From assembly GCA_947384015.1 (NCBI GenBank), contig CANDFN010000006.1, positions 1 through 20,750 on the forward strand: a stretch of DNA of 20,750 bases. Reading direction: 5' to 3'. Below the pieces are notes generated by a model. The model was not told the origin of the DNA. It saw only the letters and a list, made by a program, of their open reading frames with translations, and made no database searches. A program made the position numbers and the translations under genes. Below are positions 7,764 to 14,335 of the stretch, piece after piece (within the stretch, counting starts at the first letter, position 1; the number at the start of each line of letters is the position of its first letter). Origin of the DNA: an uncultured Clostridia bacterium (GTDB lineage Bacteria; Bacillota; Clostridia; Christensenellales; UBA1242).

Positions 7764-8153
7764 CTACTCCTTTATGCCTAACACAACTTTAATGTGGCTG
7801 TGTCTTGTATCAATTCTATTAGCGCTACCTTTACCGCGAGAATAAACTTTGTTTCTTCTAACTGGACCAGAACCCAAAATTACTTCTGCCAAATACAAGT
7901 CATTCACATTTAAGCCTTGATTATTTTCCGCATTAGCACCAGCGGATTTTACAACTTTTAATAAGATTGCTGCTGCATCCTGAGGCATGTTAGCCAAGAT
8001 TGCTACTGCATCGCCATAACTTTTACCGCGAACTTGGTCAATAACAATTTTTGCCTTTGTAGGAGCAACGCGTGCAAATCTAACACTAGCGTAAGGACGA
8101 GTGTCTTTAGCTTGTTTGATTTTTTCGGTTTTCTCTTTCATTCTTTTTGCCAT
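7764..8153 (-). CDS. rplV: 50S ribosomal protein L22
   Basis: Its long beta-hairpin lines the nascent-peptide exit tunnel. At 129 residues it is somewhat longer than the usual 110 because of a lysine-rich N-terminal extension (MAKRMKEKTEKIKQAKDTRP) before the conserved YASVRFARVAPTKAKIVIDQ and VRGKSYGDAVAIL. AGANAENN and the tunnel-hairpin region VYSRGKGSANRIDTRHSHIK are present. An AGGAG-type site lies in the 9-nt gap after rpsS, supporting the first ATG. Confidence 0.96.
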   Translation of the reverse strand: MAKRMKEKTEKIKQAKDTRPYASVRFARVAPTKAKIVIDQVRGKSYGDAVAILANMPQDAAAILLKVVKSAGANAENNQGLNVNDLYLAEVILGSGPVRRNKVYSRGKGSANRIDTRHSHIKVVLGIKE

Positions 8154-8162
8154 AATCTACTC

Positions 8163-8444
8163 CTACTTTTTACCTTTAGCAGCTTCTTTCTGCTTGTGTC
8201 CTTTAAATGTTCTAGTTGGTGCAAATTCACCTAACTTGTGGCCAACCATATCTACAGTGCAATAAACTGGAATATGTTTACGTCCGTTATGAACAGCTAT
8301 TGTATGACCAACAAATTCAGGATAAATTGTGCTTGAACGAGACCAAGTTTTAACAGCCTTTTTCTCGTTTTTCTCATTCATTTCTTGAATGCGAGCCATA
8401 AGTTTTGTTTCTACATAAGGACCTTTCTTTAAACTTCTACTCAT
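8163..8444 (-). CDS. rpsS: 30S ribosomal protein S19
   Basis: Head protein that pairs with S13 near the A site. The 93-residue product shows MSRSLKKGPYVETKLMARIQ, KTWSRSSTIYPEFVGHTIAV and HNGRKHIPVYCTVDMVGHKL, then GEFAPTRTFKGH, all diagnostic. The C-terminal tail KQKEAAKGKK is basic as usual. It follows rplB by 8 nt with AGGAG in the gap. Confidence 0.98.
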   Translation of the reverse strand: MSRSLKKGPYVETKLMARIQEMNEKNEKKAVKTWSRSSTIYPEFVGHTIAVHNGRKHIPVYCTVDMVGHKLGEFAPTRTFKGHKQKEAAKGKK

Positions 8445-8452
8445 AACATCTC

Positions 8453-9289
8453 CTATTTAGCCTTAGCTCTCTTGACAATAAGTTTGTCAGAAGCTTTTTT
8501 CTTTTTTCTAGTTTTATAACCAATTGCAGGTTTACCCCATGGGGTTAATGGACCAGCATGACCAACTGGAGCTTTACCATTAGCACCGCCGTGTGGGTGG
8601 TCTACTGGGTTCATTGCAGAACCACGAACAGTAGGTCTAACACCCATGTGACGTTTACGTCCAGCCTTACCAAGAGAAACGATTGATTGTTCTTCATTGC
8701 CAATTTCACCGATTGTTGCACGGCAGTTAGCAAGAACTTTACGCATTTCACCAGATGGTAAGCGAAGGGTTACATATTTACCCTCTTTAGCCATTAACTG
8801 AGCAGCTATACCAGCACTACGAACCATTTGTCCGCCACGTCCTGGTTGTAACTCTATATTGTGAATTTTAGAACCAAGAGGAACATCTTTAAGTTCAAGT
8901 GCGTTTCCTGGTTTAATTTCAGCACCAGCCCCGCTCATAACTTTATCGCCAACATTTAAGCCTTGAGGTGCTAGGATAAAGCGTTTTTCGCCATCAGCAT
9001 ATGTAAGTAATGCAATGTGTGCTGTTCTGTATGGGTCGTATTGAATGCTTTCTACTTTTGCAACTACGCCGTCTTTGTTACGTTTAAAATCTATAACACG
9101 GTATTTACGTCTGTTACCACCACCAATGTGACGAACAGTTATTTTACCTTGAGCATTTCTACCACCAGAATGTTTAATATCTTTAAGCAAACTTTTAGGT
9201 GCTTTGGCTTTTTTGTCCAAATCTTCAGCAACTACATAGCTTACAAATCTGCTACCAGCTGAAGTAGGTTTTCTATTTCTTATTGCCAT
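8453..9289 (-). CDS. rplB: 50S ribosomal protein L2
   Basis: Key protein for subunit joining and the peptidyl-transferase region. The 278 residues begin MAIRNRKPTSAGSRFVSYVV and contain HSGGRNAQGKITVRHIGGGN, YDPYRTAHIALLTYADGEKR, RLPSGEMRKVLANCRATIGE, and the functionally central VRGSAMNPVDHPHGGANGKA with its conserved histidine. The end is TRKKKKASDKLIVKRAKAK. Length is normal. It sits 11 nt after rplW. Confidence 0.98.
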   Translation of the reverse strand: MAIRNRKPTSAGSRFVSYVVAEDLDKKAKAPKSLLKDIKHSGGRNAQGKITVRHIGGGNRRKYRVIDFKRNKDGVVAKVESIQYDPYRTAHIALLTYADGEKRFILAPQGLNVGDKVMSGAGAEIKPGNALELKDVPLGSKIHNIELQPGRGGQMVRSAGIAAQLMAKEGKYVTLRLPSGEMRKVLANCRATIGEIGNEEQSIVSLGKAGRKRHMGVRPTVRGSAMNPVDHPHGGANGKAPVGHAGPLTPWGKPAIGYKTRKKKKASDKLIVKRAKAK

Positions 9290-9300
9290 AATTTACTCCT

Positions 9301-9603
9301 TTAATTTAAACTTTCAAAGAAGGCTATAGCTTTAGATTCTGGTTTTAAGAATACAACTGCTTTTTTGTAATCGCTAGTTTTACCATAAACCCTGCCATTC
9401 TTTGTGTTTCTTGATTTAGTTTTGCCTTTAACAGTAATAGTGTTTACACGTGCAACTTGCACTTCAAACAATTTTTCTACTGCTTTTTTAATTTCCACCT
9501 TGTTAGCATCCATAGACACTTGGAAGGTGTATACTTTATTTTGAACGCCAGCGTATGACTTTTCTGTCATGATAGGCTTTAAAATTATTTTTTCAGCTTC
9601 CAT
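9301..9603 (-). CDS. rplW: 50S ribosomal protein L23
   Basis: Exit-tunnel protein that docks trigger factor and SRP. The 100 residues show IILKPIMTEKSYAGVQNKVY, ANKVEIKKAVEKLFEVQVAR and VNTITVKGKTKSR, typical of L23. Its ATG shares one base with the rplD stop (TAATG), so translation is probably coupled. Length is normal. Confidence 0.97.
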   Translation of the reverse strand: MEAEKIILKPIMTEKSYAGVQNKVYTFQVSMDANKVEIKKAVEKLFEVQVARVNTITVKGKTKSRNTKNGRVYGKTSDYKKAVVFLKPESKAIAFFESLN

Positions 9604-10226
9604 TAGATATACGCCTCCTCAATCTTTTTAATAGCGTTTTTAGTAATAACAACATAAGTGTTTTCAACTATATCGCCAACATTGATTAAATCAACATTTT
9701 CACAACTAACTTTTTGAATGTTGTTTGTTGCACGCATAACGCTTTCGTCTTTACCATCTGTAATAAGGATTACACGTTTGTTGATACCAAATTTGTTTAA
9801 GAATTCTACACAAGCTTTAGTTTTGCTATCTTTAAAGTTGAATTTATCAACAATAACAACTTCTTCTTGACGAATTTTTTGAGAAATTGCAGAAGCAAAA
9901 GCCACATCGCGCATTTTTTTATTAATTTTTTGCCTATAATCACGTGGTTTTGGCGCAAAAGCCACACCACCACCTACAAATTGAGGTGCACTTTGTTCGT
10001 CGTGACGAGCATTACCTGTGCCCTTTTGACGATACATTTTCTTTTTAGTTAAATTAACTTCACTTCTTGTTAAAGTGCTTTTTGTGCCTTGACGAGCATT
10101 GTTATGTAAAGCAACAATAACTTGATGAATTAGAGGTTCGTTGTATTCAACACCAAAAACGTTATCGTTTAATTCAATGTCGCCAACGGCTTCTTTTTTC
10201 ATATTATAAACTTTAAGTTTTGCCAT
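9603..10226 (-). CDS. rplD: 50S ribosomal protein L4
   Basis: Its loop forms part of the exit-tunnel constriction. In E. coli it also represses its own S10 operon by acting on the rpsJ leader. The 207 residues contain HQVIVALHNNARQGTKSTLT, the conserved loop KMYRQKGTGNARHDEQSAPQ, then FVGGGVAFAPKPRDYRQKIN. Length is normal. Whether L4 acts on the structured leader at 11190-11447 is open. Confidence 0.97.
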   Translation of the reverse strand: MAKLKVYNMKKEAVGDIELNDNVFGVEYNEPLIHQVIVALHNNARQGTKSTLTRSEVNLTKKKMYRQKGTGNARHDEQSAPQFVGGGVAFAPKPRDYRQKINKKMRDVAFASAISQKIRQEEVVIVDKFNFKDSKTKACVEFLNKFGINKRVILITDGKDESVMRATNNIQKVSCENVDLINVGDIVENTYVVITKNAIKKIEEAYI

Positions 10227-10237
10227 AGTATACTCCT

Positions 10238-10870
10238 TTAAGCCTTAACTGCGGACTTAATTGTAACTATTGATTTTTTTGGTCCTGGAATAGAGCCTTT
10301 AATCAATATTAAATTTCTTTCCGCATCAACGCGAACTATTTTAAGGTTTTGAACAGTAACTGCTTCGTGACCATAATGTCCAGGCATTTTTTTGTTTTTA
10401 AATACTTTACCTGGGGTTGAACGAGCACCCATTGAACCAACTTCTCTATGAACAGGGCCTACACCGTGCGTCATTTTAAGACGTTGTTGGTTCCAGCGTT
10501 TAATAACGCCTGTAAAACCGTGACCTTTAGTGATACCAGCCACGTCTACAACATCGCCTTCACTAAACATATCTGCTTTAATTTCTTGACCAAGATTGAA
10601 CTTAGTTATGTCGTTATATCTAAACTCTTTCAAAATGCGTTTTGGTTCAACACCAGCTTTTTTGAAAGCACCAGTTTGACATTTATTTACATTTTTTGTT
10701 TTAATTTCGCCATAAGCTACTTGAACAGAATTGTAACCATCTTTTTCTGTTGTTTTAATTTGAGTAACATAGCAAGGGCCAGCTTCAACAACTGTAACAG
10801 GTTCTACTCTGCCATCATCGGTGAAAACTTGAGTCATACCGATTTTTCTGCCAATAATTGCTTTTTCCAT
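10238..10870 (-). CDS. rplC: 50S ribosomal protein L3
   Basis: Large-subunit assembly protein reaching into the peptidyl-transferase centre. The 210 residues begin KAIIGRKIGMTQVFTDDGRV and contain GITKGHGFTGVIKRWNQQRL, then MTHGVGPVHREVGSMGARST and PGKVFKNKKMPGHYGHEAVT. The central loop has the tryptophan seen in many bacterial L3 proteins. Length is normal. It follows rpsJ by 10 nt. Confidence 0.97.
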   Translation of the reverse strand: MEKAIIGRKIGMTQVFTDDGRVEPVTVVEAGPCYVTQIKTTEKDGYNSVQVAYGEIKTKNVNKCQTGAFKKAGVEPKRILKEFRYNDITKFNLGQEIKADMFSEGDVVDVAGITKGHGFTGVIKRWNQQRLKMTHGVGPVHREVGSMGARSTPGKVFKNKKMPGHYGHEAVTVQNLKIVRVDAERNLILIKGSIPGPKKSIVTIKSAVKA

Positions 10871-10880
10871 TTTTGCCCTC

Positions 10881-11189
10881 CTATACCATAGCCTTGATGT
10901 CTACGCCGGCTGGAACTTCTATCTTAAGGATAGTATCTCTTGCCTTTGGATTTGGAGCGTATATATCAATAAGCCTGTAATGTGTGCGAGATTCAAATTG
11001 CTCGCGACTATCTTTGTTAACATGAGTTGAACGCAAGATAGTAACTACTTCCCTTTTAGTAGGAAGTGGAACTGGCCCAGAAACTTTACAGCCAGATTTT
11101 GTTGCAGTATCAAGAATTTTTGAAACTACACTTTCTAATAAACCAGTATCATAAGATGCAAGTTTAATTCTTAATTTTGTTGTTGCCAT
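10881..11189 (-). CDS. rpsJ: 30S ribosomal protein S10
   Basis: First gene of the operon; S10 is a small-subunit head protein that also acts with NusB in transcription antitermination. The 102-residue product begins MATTKLRIKLASYDTGLLES and includes VSGPVPLPTKREVVTILRST, HVNKDSREQFESRTHYRLID and IYAPNPKARDTILKIEVPAG followed by VDIKAMV. Length is standard. It has an AGGAGAG ribosome binding site and is preceded by the structured leader and promoter described separately. Confidence 0.98.
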   Translation of the reverse strand: MATTKLRIKLASYDTGLLESVVSKILDTATKSGCKVSGPVPLPTKREVVTILRSTHVNKDSREQFESRTHYRLIDIYAPNPKARDTILKIEVPAGVDIKAMV

Positions 11190-11447
11190 TTTTCTCTCCT
11201 TTTATTATTTAGTCAACACCCTAAACCAGCTTTTAACCCCGCTTGCGGCAGTATGAATTTTCATCCACTTACACGCACCCGTGTGTTAAGTGCTAACTTT
11301 CAAAAATAAATTGGGTTTTACCCCATTTTACTGCTGGCGCTCGTTAGAGCTAAAGTCGGCATAAATTCCCATCCGTAGTTGCGTTACAGATGCAACCTTA
11401 TGCGTCTTACTCTTTAAGTGCAATAAAAAACTGCACATTAAGTTAGC
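11190..11447 (-). promoter_or_regulatory. Structured 5' leader of the S10-spc operon
   Basis: The transcript from the promoter at 11454-11482 carries about 257 non-coding nt before rpsJ. A 9-bp perfect long-range helix (TGCTAACTT at 11440-11448 with AAGTTAGCA at 11291-11299) closes the upstream half. Inside are a GTGCA/TGCAC hairpin, a GCATAA/TTATGC stem enclosing a GTTGC/GCAAC hairpin, a GCTC-TAAC-GAGC hairpin and a terminator-like hairpin. After the closing helix come a long hairpin (11266-11292, CACTTA/TAAGTG arms), TGAA-AA-TTCA (11253-11264) and CCGC-AA-GCGG (11239-11248). This density of helices in otherwise AT-rich DNA suggests a ribosomal-protein-responsive leader. The ligand is unknown; L4 is a guess from enteric bacteria. 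Confidence 0.75.
11302..11327 (-). terminator. Terminator-like hairpin inside the rpsJ leader (possible attenuator)
   Basis: On the minus strand AAATGGG and CCCA(A)TTT pair around GTAAAA and are followed directly by ATTTTTG. The stem is short (about 7 bp with one bulge), so it would be a weak terminator, as expected for an attenuator. It sits just upstream of the 3' strand of the long-range closing helix. Confidence 0.45.
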
Positions 11448-11453
11448 AAGTTA

Positions 11454-11482
11454 ATTCTACCAAATAATAAACTCTTTGTCAA
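11454..11482 (-). promoter_or_regulatory. Promoter of the S10-spc operon
   Basis: Minus-strand TTGACA (11477-11482), 17 nt, TAGAAT (11454-11459), with TG one base before the -10 box. Upstream on the same strand is an A-tract-rich stretch (GAAAAAATTTACAAAAAAGG) that could act as an UP element. Transcription should start near 11447. Confidence 0.88.
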
Positions 11483-11649
11483 CCCTTTTTTGTAAATTTT
11501 TTCAACTTTTTTCTACGCCCTTTTTAGTTAATTTTTTTAACAAAAATTTAATTATAAAAATTGAATAAATTAATTAAAATTATAAAAAATTAAAATAAAA
11601 TATAAAAATAAAATAAATATTATATACTTTTAATAGGTTTTTAATTAAA
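11483..11649. other. Gene-free, extremely AT-rich spacer
   Basis: Apart from the possible UP element next to the rpsJ promoter, this stretch is almost pure A/T in short runs. I see no reading frame, tRNA or repeat in it. It separates the rpsJ promoter from the terminator of the neighbouring accessory operon. Confidence 0.7.
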
Positions 11650-11681
11650 TAATAAAAAAACCAACCATATAGGCTGATTTT
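11650..11681 (-). terminator. Intrinsic terminator of the accessory paralog operon
   Basis: Minus strand: AAAATCAGCC, loop TATAT, GGTTGGTTTT (10 bp with two G-U pairs), followed by TTTTTATT. It lies about 45 nt past the TAA that ends the frameshifted third gene. Confidence 0.85.
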
Positions 11682-11727
11682 AAAATTTAATATTTATTTA
11701 AATATTTTTTAATAATTTCAAAATAAA

Positions 11728-11899
11728 TTAATTGTTTTTTAAAACATCTGTATTTACAACATAAATTTCTTGACCATCAAAACACACGTCTTCAATTTAA
11801 TTCCGCAGTATCTTCTGTTAGCATATTGCTAGGTCTGCGCAATTCTCTATTATTTTCTTGCCAACGTAAAAGCCTAGCTTCTTCTATTGTAATGCTCAT
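11728..11899 (-). pseudogene. Frameshifted short third member of the paralog family
   Basis: From the ATG at 11899 a 35-residue frame runs MSITIEEARLLRWQENNREL... to TGA at 11792-11794. Its first 30 residues align with the N-termini of the two genes upstream (TIEEIRKLRK...LRNPNNML and MKIEEAKKYM). Removing one T or A just before that TGA restores a frame that runs EDVCFDGQEIYVVNTDVLKN to TAA at 11728-11730, giving 56 residues. The downstream part does not resemble the paralogs. It starts 1 nt after the previous stop, so it was probably translationally coupled. It could be a decayed copy, or a real small protein carrying a sequencing error. Confidence 0.6.
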
Positions 11900-11900
11900 G

Positions 11901-12662
11901 CTAAACACCACTTGGAGGGACACCAGTTCCATCTCCACCAATTATTCCAAGTTGTTTTTTTATTTTTTGCATTGTTTCTTCATAAGCAAACGCCAATTCA
12001 TAATCACTTGCAGTATACTCAAACTTTTTGCATGCTCTCATTATTTCACACAAATCTTCATAAATAGTTTTCCCATTTGTTTTTGCCAACACTTCAAACG
12101 AAAACAATTTTACATAAAAATCGTAACACATAATCAAATCGTAATTTAAATCCAGTATATATTTTTTGCCATCTTTTTTATGTTTATAGCAGATAACCGA
12201 ATGCAAAAATGGTTTTGTTATAAATCCTATACCAGAAAGTTGCTCACATTTATAACCATTTTTAGCAAGCCCCATAGACATCCTATATGAATTATTAAAA
12301 CAAAAACCCTTTTCTATCTTTTTTAACATTTCAATTTTTATTAATGCACTTGCATCATAAAATTCACCCTTGCCAAATGTGGTTTCTATTATATAAGGAT
12401 CATTCTTTGTTCCAGCACCCGTTAAACCTTTCAAAAATGGATTTGTTTGTTTAATTCTGTTTGCAATCTGTTCATCTTCTTCTTTGTAAAGAACTTCCCC
12501 GCCAACTTTTTCTATGTTTTTAGCCATTAAAAAATATATATACCACGCTAAACAATAAATATTTCTTTGGTCTACCTCATCAGTCACAAGCATGTTGTTA
12601 GGGTTTCGTAAAGTTTTAGTTTCTTCCGCCTTCCTTAACTTTCTAATTTCTTCTATTGTCAT
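11901..12662 (-). CDS. Unrecognised protein, paralog 2; transglutaminase/papain-like Cys-His-Asp pattern
   Basis: I do not recognise the family. The 253 residues have no signal peptide or clear membrane helix. Residues 1-35 (MTIEEIRKLRKAEETKTLRN) form a module shared with both neighbours. A middle block GTKNDPYIIETTFGKGEFYD is followed by Cys121 (GFCFNNS), His154 (PFLHSV) and Asp171 (KYILDLNYD), an order and spacing like transglutaminase-fold cysteine enzymes. The tail IIGGDGTGVPPSGV is glycine-rich. It is 2 nt downstream of paralog 1, whose terminal codons supply a GGGAG ribosome binding site. The two share the Cys-His-Asp set with an identical 33-residue Cys-to-His distance. A catalytic role is inference; a structural homolog search would decide. 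Confidence 0.85.
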   Translation of the reverse strand: MTIEEIRKLRKAEETKTLRNPNNMLVTDEVDQRNIYCLAWYIYFLMAKNIEKVGGEVLYKEEDEQIANRIKQTNPFLKGLTGAGTKNDPYIIETTFGKGEFYDASALIKIEMLKKIEKGFCFNNSYRMSMGLAKNGYKCEQLSGIGFITKPFLHSVICYKHKKDGKKYILDLNYDLIMCYDFYVKLFSFEVLAKTNGKTIYEDLCEIMRACKKFEYTASDYELAFAYEETMQKIKKQLGIIGGDGTGVPPSGV

Positions 12663-12664
12663 AC

Positions 12665-13468
12665 CTAAACTCCCACACCATCAGCTTTTAATTTTTTAAC
12701 AGTTTCTACAATATCTTCATGCGCTAATGCAATATCTGTGTAAGTCAATTTTTCACCCTGCACTTTACAGATGTTTTCATACTCATCCATATCCTTGTGA
12801 TACTTTAACAATTCTTCGCCGTCTATAACAGACAATACCTCAAAGCAAAATAGTTTCATATATAAATCATAACTCATAATCATATGATAATTAGAATCTA
12901 ACACATATTTTTTATGCCCAGTTTTTCCATCAAACTCTAACACTGCAACAGAGTGCAAATAAGGTTGTCCAGAATATATAATACCTGTTATTTGTTTTGT
13001 TTCAAAGCCTTGGCTTATAAAATTCATGGCAGCAAGCCTACTATTATAATAGCAGTTGTTGCGTTTTATAAAGGCTGGCCATTTATGCCTTTTAAACATA
13101 AAACGTGCATCAAAAAACTTTCCTTCACCATATTTTGTTTTTATTAAATATGGTTGTTCAATGCTACCTTTACCAGAAAACTCTGTTACTATTGGCGACA
13201 TTCTTATTGAAGTTTTAACAATTAAATTTAAGCCTCTTCTTGTGCGAATTTTTAAAGCGCTATTAATTTTCCCGTCTTCATTTGCCTTTTTAATGTCACT
13301 GCGCATTTTTTTCATGTCTTTATTTGTAACATCAAAAGAAAAGGCAAACAACTGTTGTAAAACATACAATTCTTGTCTATCTGTTTCATCTTCAGGCACG
13401 GTGCTAGGAATTGGAAGCTTTTTATTGTCCTCCAATTTCATATATTTCTTAGCTTCTTCTATTTTCAT
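12665..13468 (-). CDS. Unrecognised protein, paralog 1; transglutaminase/papain-like Cys-His-Asp pattern
   Basis: Family not recognised; clearly homologous to the next gene. The 267 residues begin MKIEEAKKYMKLEDNKKLPI and carry GSIEQPYLIKTKYGEGKFFD, then Cys139 (NNCYYNS), His172 (PYLHSV) and Asp191 (KYVLDSNYHMIMSYDLYMKL). From Cys to the LHSV motif 13 of 36 positions are identical to paralog 2. The ATG at 13468 is chosen because it aligns with the paralog starts, has GAGGGG 4 nt upstream, and lies 13 nt after the predicted transcription start. An in-frame ATG at 13534 lies upstream of the promoter and is not used. The product appears soluble. It is the first gene of a three-member operon. Confidence 0.87.
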   Translation of the reverse strand: MKIEEAKKYMKLEDNKKLPIPSTVPEDETDRQELYVLQQLFAFSFDVTNKDMKKMRSDIKKANEDGKINSALKIRTRRGLNLIVKTSIRMSPIVTEFSGKGSIEQPYLIKTKYGEGKFFDARFMFKRHKWPAFIKRNNCYYNSRLAAMNFISQGFETKQITGIIYSGQPYLHSVAVLEFDGKTGHKKYVLDSNYHMIMSYDLYMKLFCFEVLSVIDGEELLKYHKDMDEYENICKVQGEKLTYTDIALAHEDIVETVKKLKADGVGV

Positions 13469-13487
13469 TAATCCCCTCGTTTTTGCT

Positions 13488-13515
13488 ATTATAACACCAA
13501 ATAGCATTTTGTCAA
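13488..13515 (-). promoter_or_regulatory. Promoter of the paralog operon
   Basis: Minus-strand TTGACA (13510-13515), 16 nt, TATAAT (13488-13493), preceded by TGT (extended -10). Predicted start near 13481 leaves a 5' UTR of only about 13 nt containing the GAGGGG site. Confidence 0.88.
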
Positions 13516-13614
13516 GATGTAAAATATCTAGCATATATATTTTAAAAGTCTTTTAGCCACAATAAAATAAGCAAACTTATTCTACAAAATGCAACAAAAT
13601 TTTTAATAAAGCTA

Positions 13615-13643
13615 TGGACAAATAAAAAGTTTTGTGATATAAT
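13615..13643 (+). promoter_or_regulatory. Possible distal promoter of the 170-residue gene
   Basis: TGGACA (13615-13620), 17 nt, TATAAT (13638-13643) with TGA before it (extended -10). A transcript from here would have about 105 nt of leader, including an ATG at 13648 that reads only seven codons. The -35 box is off consensus by one base. Confidence 0.5.
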
Positions 13644-13699
13644 AAAAATGAACTTAGATTTTGTGGCATAAAATTTCAAAAGATTTTCAAAAAAAGGTA

Positions 13700-13728
13700 T
13701 TTACAAACCAAAAATTGTGTGCTACAAT
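13700..13728 (+). promoter_or_regulatory. Proximal promoter of the 170-residue gene
   Basis: TTTACA (13700-13705), 17 nt, TACAAT (13723-13728) with TGC before it. Predicted start near 13735, about 20 nt before the ATG, and just ahead of the AAGGAG site at 13742-13747. Confidence 0.8.
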
Positions 13729-13754
13729 TATATAAACTATAAAGGAGAAAGATT

Positions 13755-14267
13755 ATGAATGACAAACAAAGAAAAGCTTTAGGTTTTAATTTGGGCAACT
13801 CTGAAAAGATTTTTGACATGCCTGCAAACAAAGTTGCTGACCGTTATATCTCTGACTCTAATTTTGAAACTTATACCGAAGCATCTTTTAAAAAAGACTT
13901 TTTTGATGAATTAAATAGAATAGATAAAAAAACTAAAAGAAGAATATATCCTAATCTTGTTTTAACAGAAGGTATTAATTTAAATTATTTTTGGAATGTA
14001 TTTTTACAAGAAATTTATCCTATTATTCCAGACAGAACAACATTAAACTTTAATATGATTTTTAAAGATGTTGAAGAAATTCTTGCCAACAACAAACGTG
14101 AAGTTGGTTTAATGCGCACTTTAAGAGAAAATAGAACCCCTACAGCTTTTATGCTTAAACTTACAGAACTTGTTGCAATAAAATGGGTGACAGATAAAGC
14201 TATTGCAGAAGCAGTAAAAAATCCTGACATCTATGGTGGTAGCGAGGGAACTGGAGAAAGTGTTTAA
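13755..14267 (+). CDS. Unrecognised 170-residue soluble protein
   Basis: Not recognised. It is the only convincing plus-strand gene in the window and is transcribed divergently from the paralog operon. The ATG has AAGGAG 7 nt upstream. The product starts MNDKQRKALGFNLGNSEKIF, looks mostly helical and charged, and has no signal peptide, membrane segment or cysteine pair. Its end, IYGGSEGTGESV, resembles the IIGGDGTGVPPSGV tail of paralog 2, although the bodies are unrelated. It has its own promoters and a strong terminator, so it is a single-gene unit. Base composition is AT-rich, like the rest of the island. Confidence 0.85.
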   Translation: MNDKQRKALGFNLGNSEKIFDMPANKVADRYISDSNFETYTEASFKKDFFDELNRIDKKTKRRIYPNLVLTEGINLNYFWNVFLQEIYPIIPDRTTLNFNMIFKDVEEILANNKREVGLMRTLRENRTPTAFMLKLTELVAIKWVTDKAIAEAVKNPDIYGGSEGTGESV

Positions 14268-14273
14268 AAATAG

Positions 14274-14301
14274 AAATCACGAGATTACTCGTGATTTTTT
14301 T
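14274..14301 (+). terminator. Intrinsic terminator of the 170-residue gene
   Basis: AAATCACGAG, loop ATTA, CTCGTGATTT (10 perfect pairs) followed by a run of T, 7 nt after the stop codon. Confidence 0.93.
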
Positions 14302-14304
14302 AAT

Positions 14305-14335
14305 AAAAAAGAAAGGGAATAAACCCTTTCTTTTT
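14305..14335 (-). terminator. Intrinsic terminator of the 625-residue gene
   Basis: AAAAAGAAAGGG (14306-14317) pairs with CCCTTTCTTTTT (14324-14335). On the minus strand the stem ends in a T run, and its first arm overlaps the stop codon of the 625-residue gene. The symmetric A/T flanks mean it could also work as a second terminator for the plus-strand gene. Confidence 0.85.

Noticed and set aside
11325..11350. Words resembling 16S rRNA (AACGAGCGC and GCCAGCAG) in the rpsJ leader, suggesting rRNA mimicry
   Set aside because: The matches are only 8-9 nt, come from distant 16S regions, and one is explained by a local GCTC/GAGC hairpin; chance is sufficient.
13469..13534. Longer start for paralog 1 at 13534
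   Set aside because: It lies upstream of a consensus promoter, lacks a ribosome binding site, and does not align with the paralogs' N-termini.
13469..14267. Divergent pair read as a toxin-antitoxin module
   Set aside because: No known toxin or antitoxin fold or DNA-binding motif is visible, and the genes are not cotranscribed.
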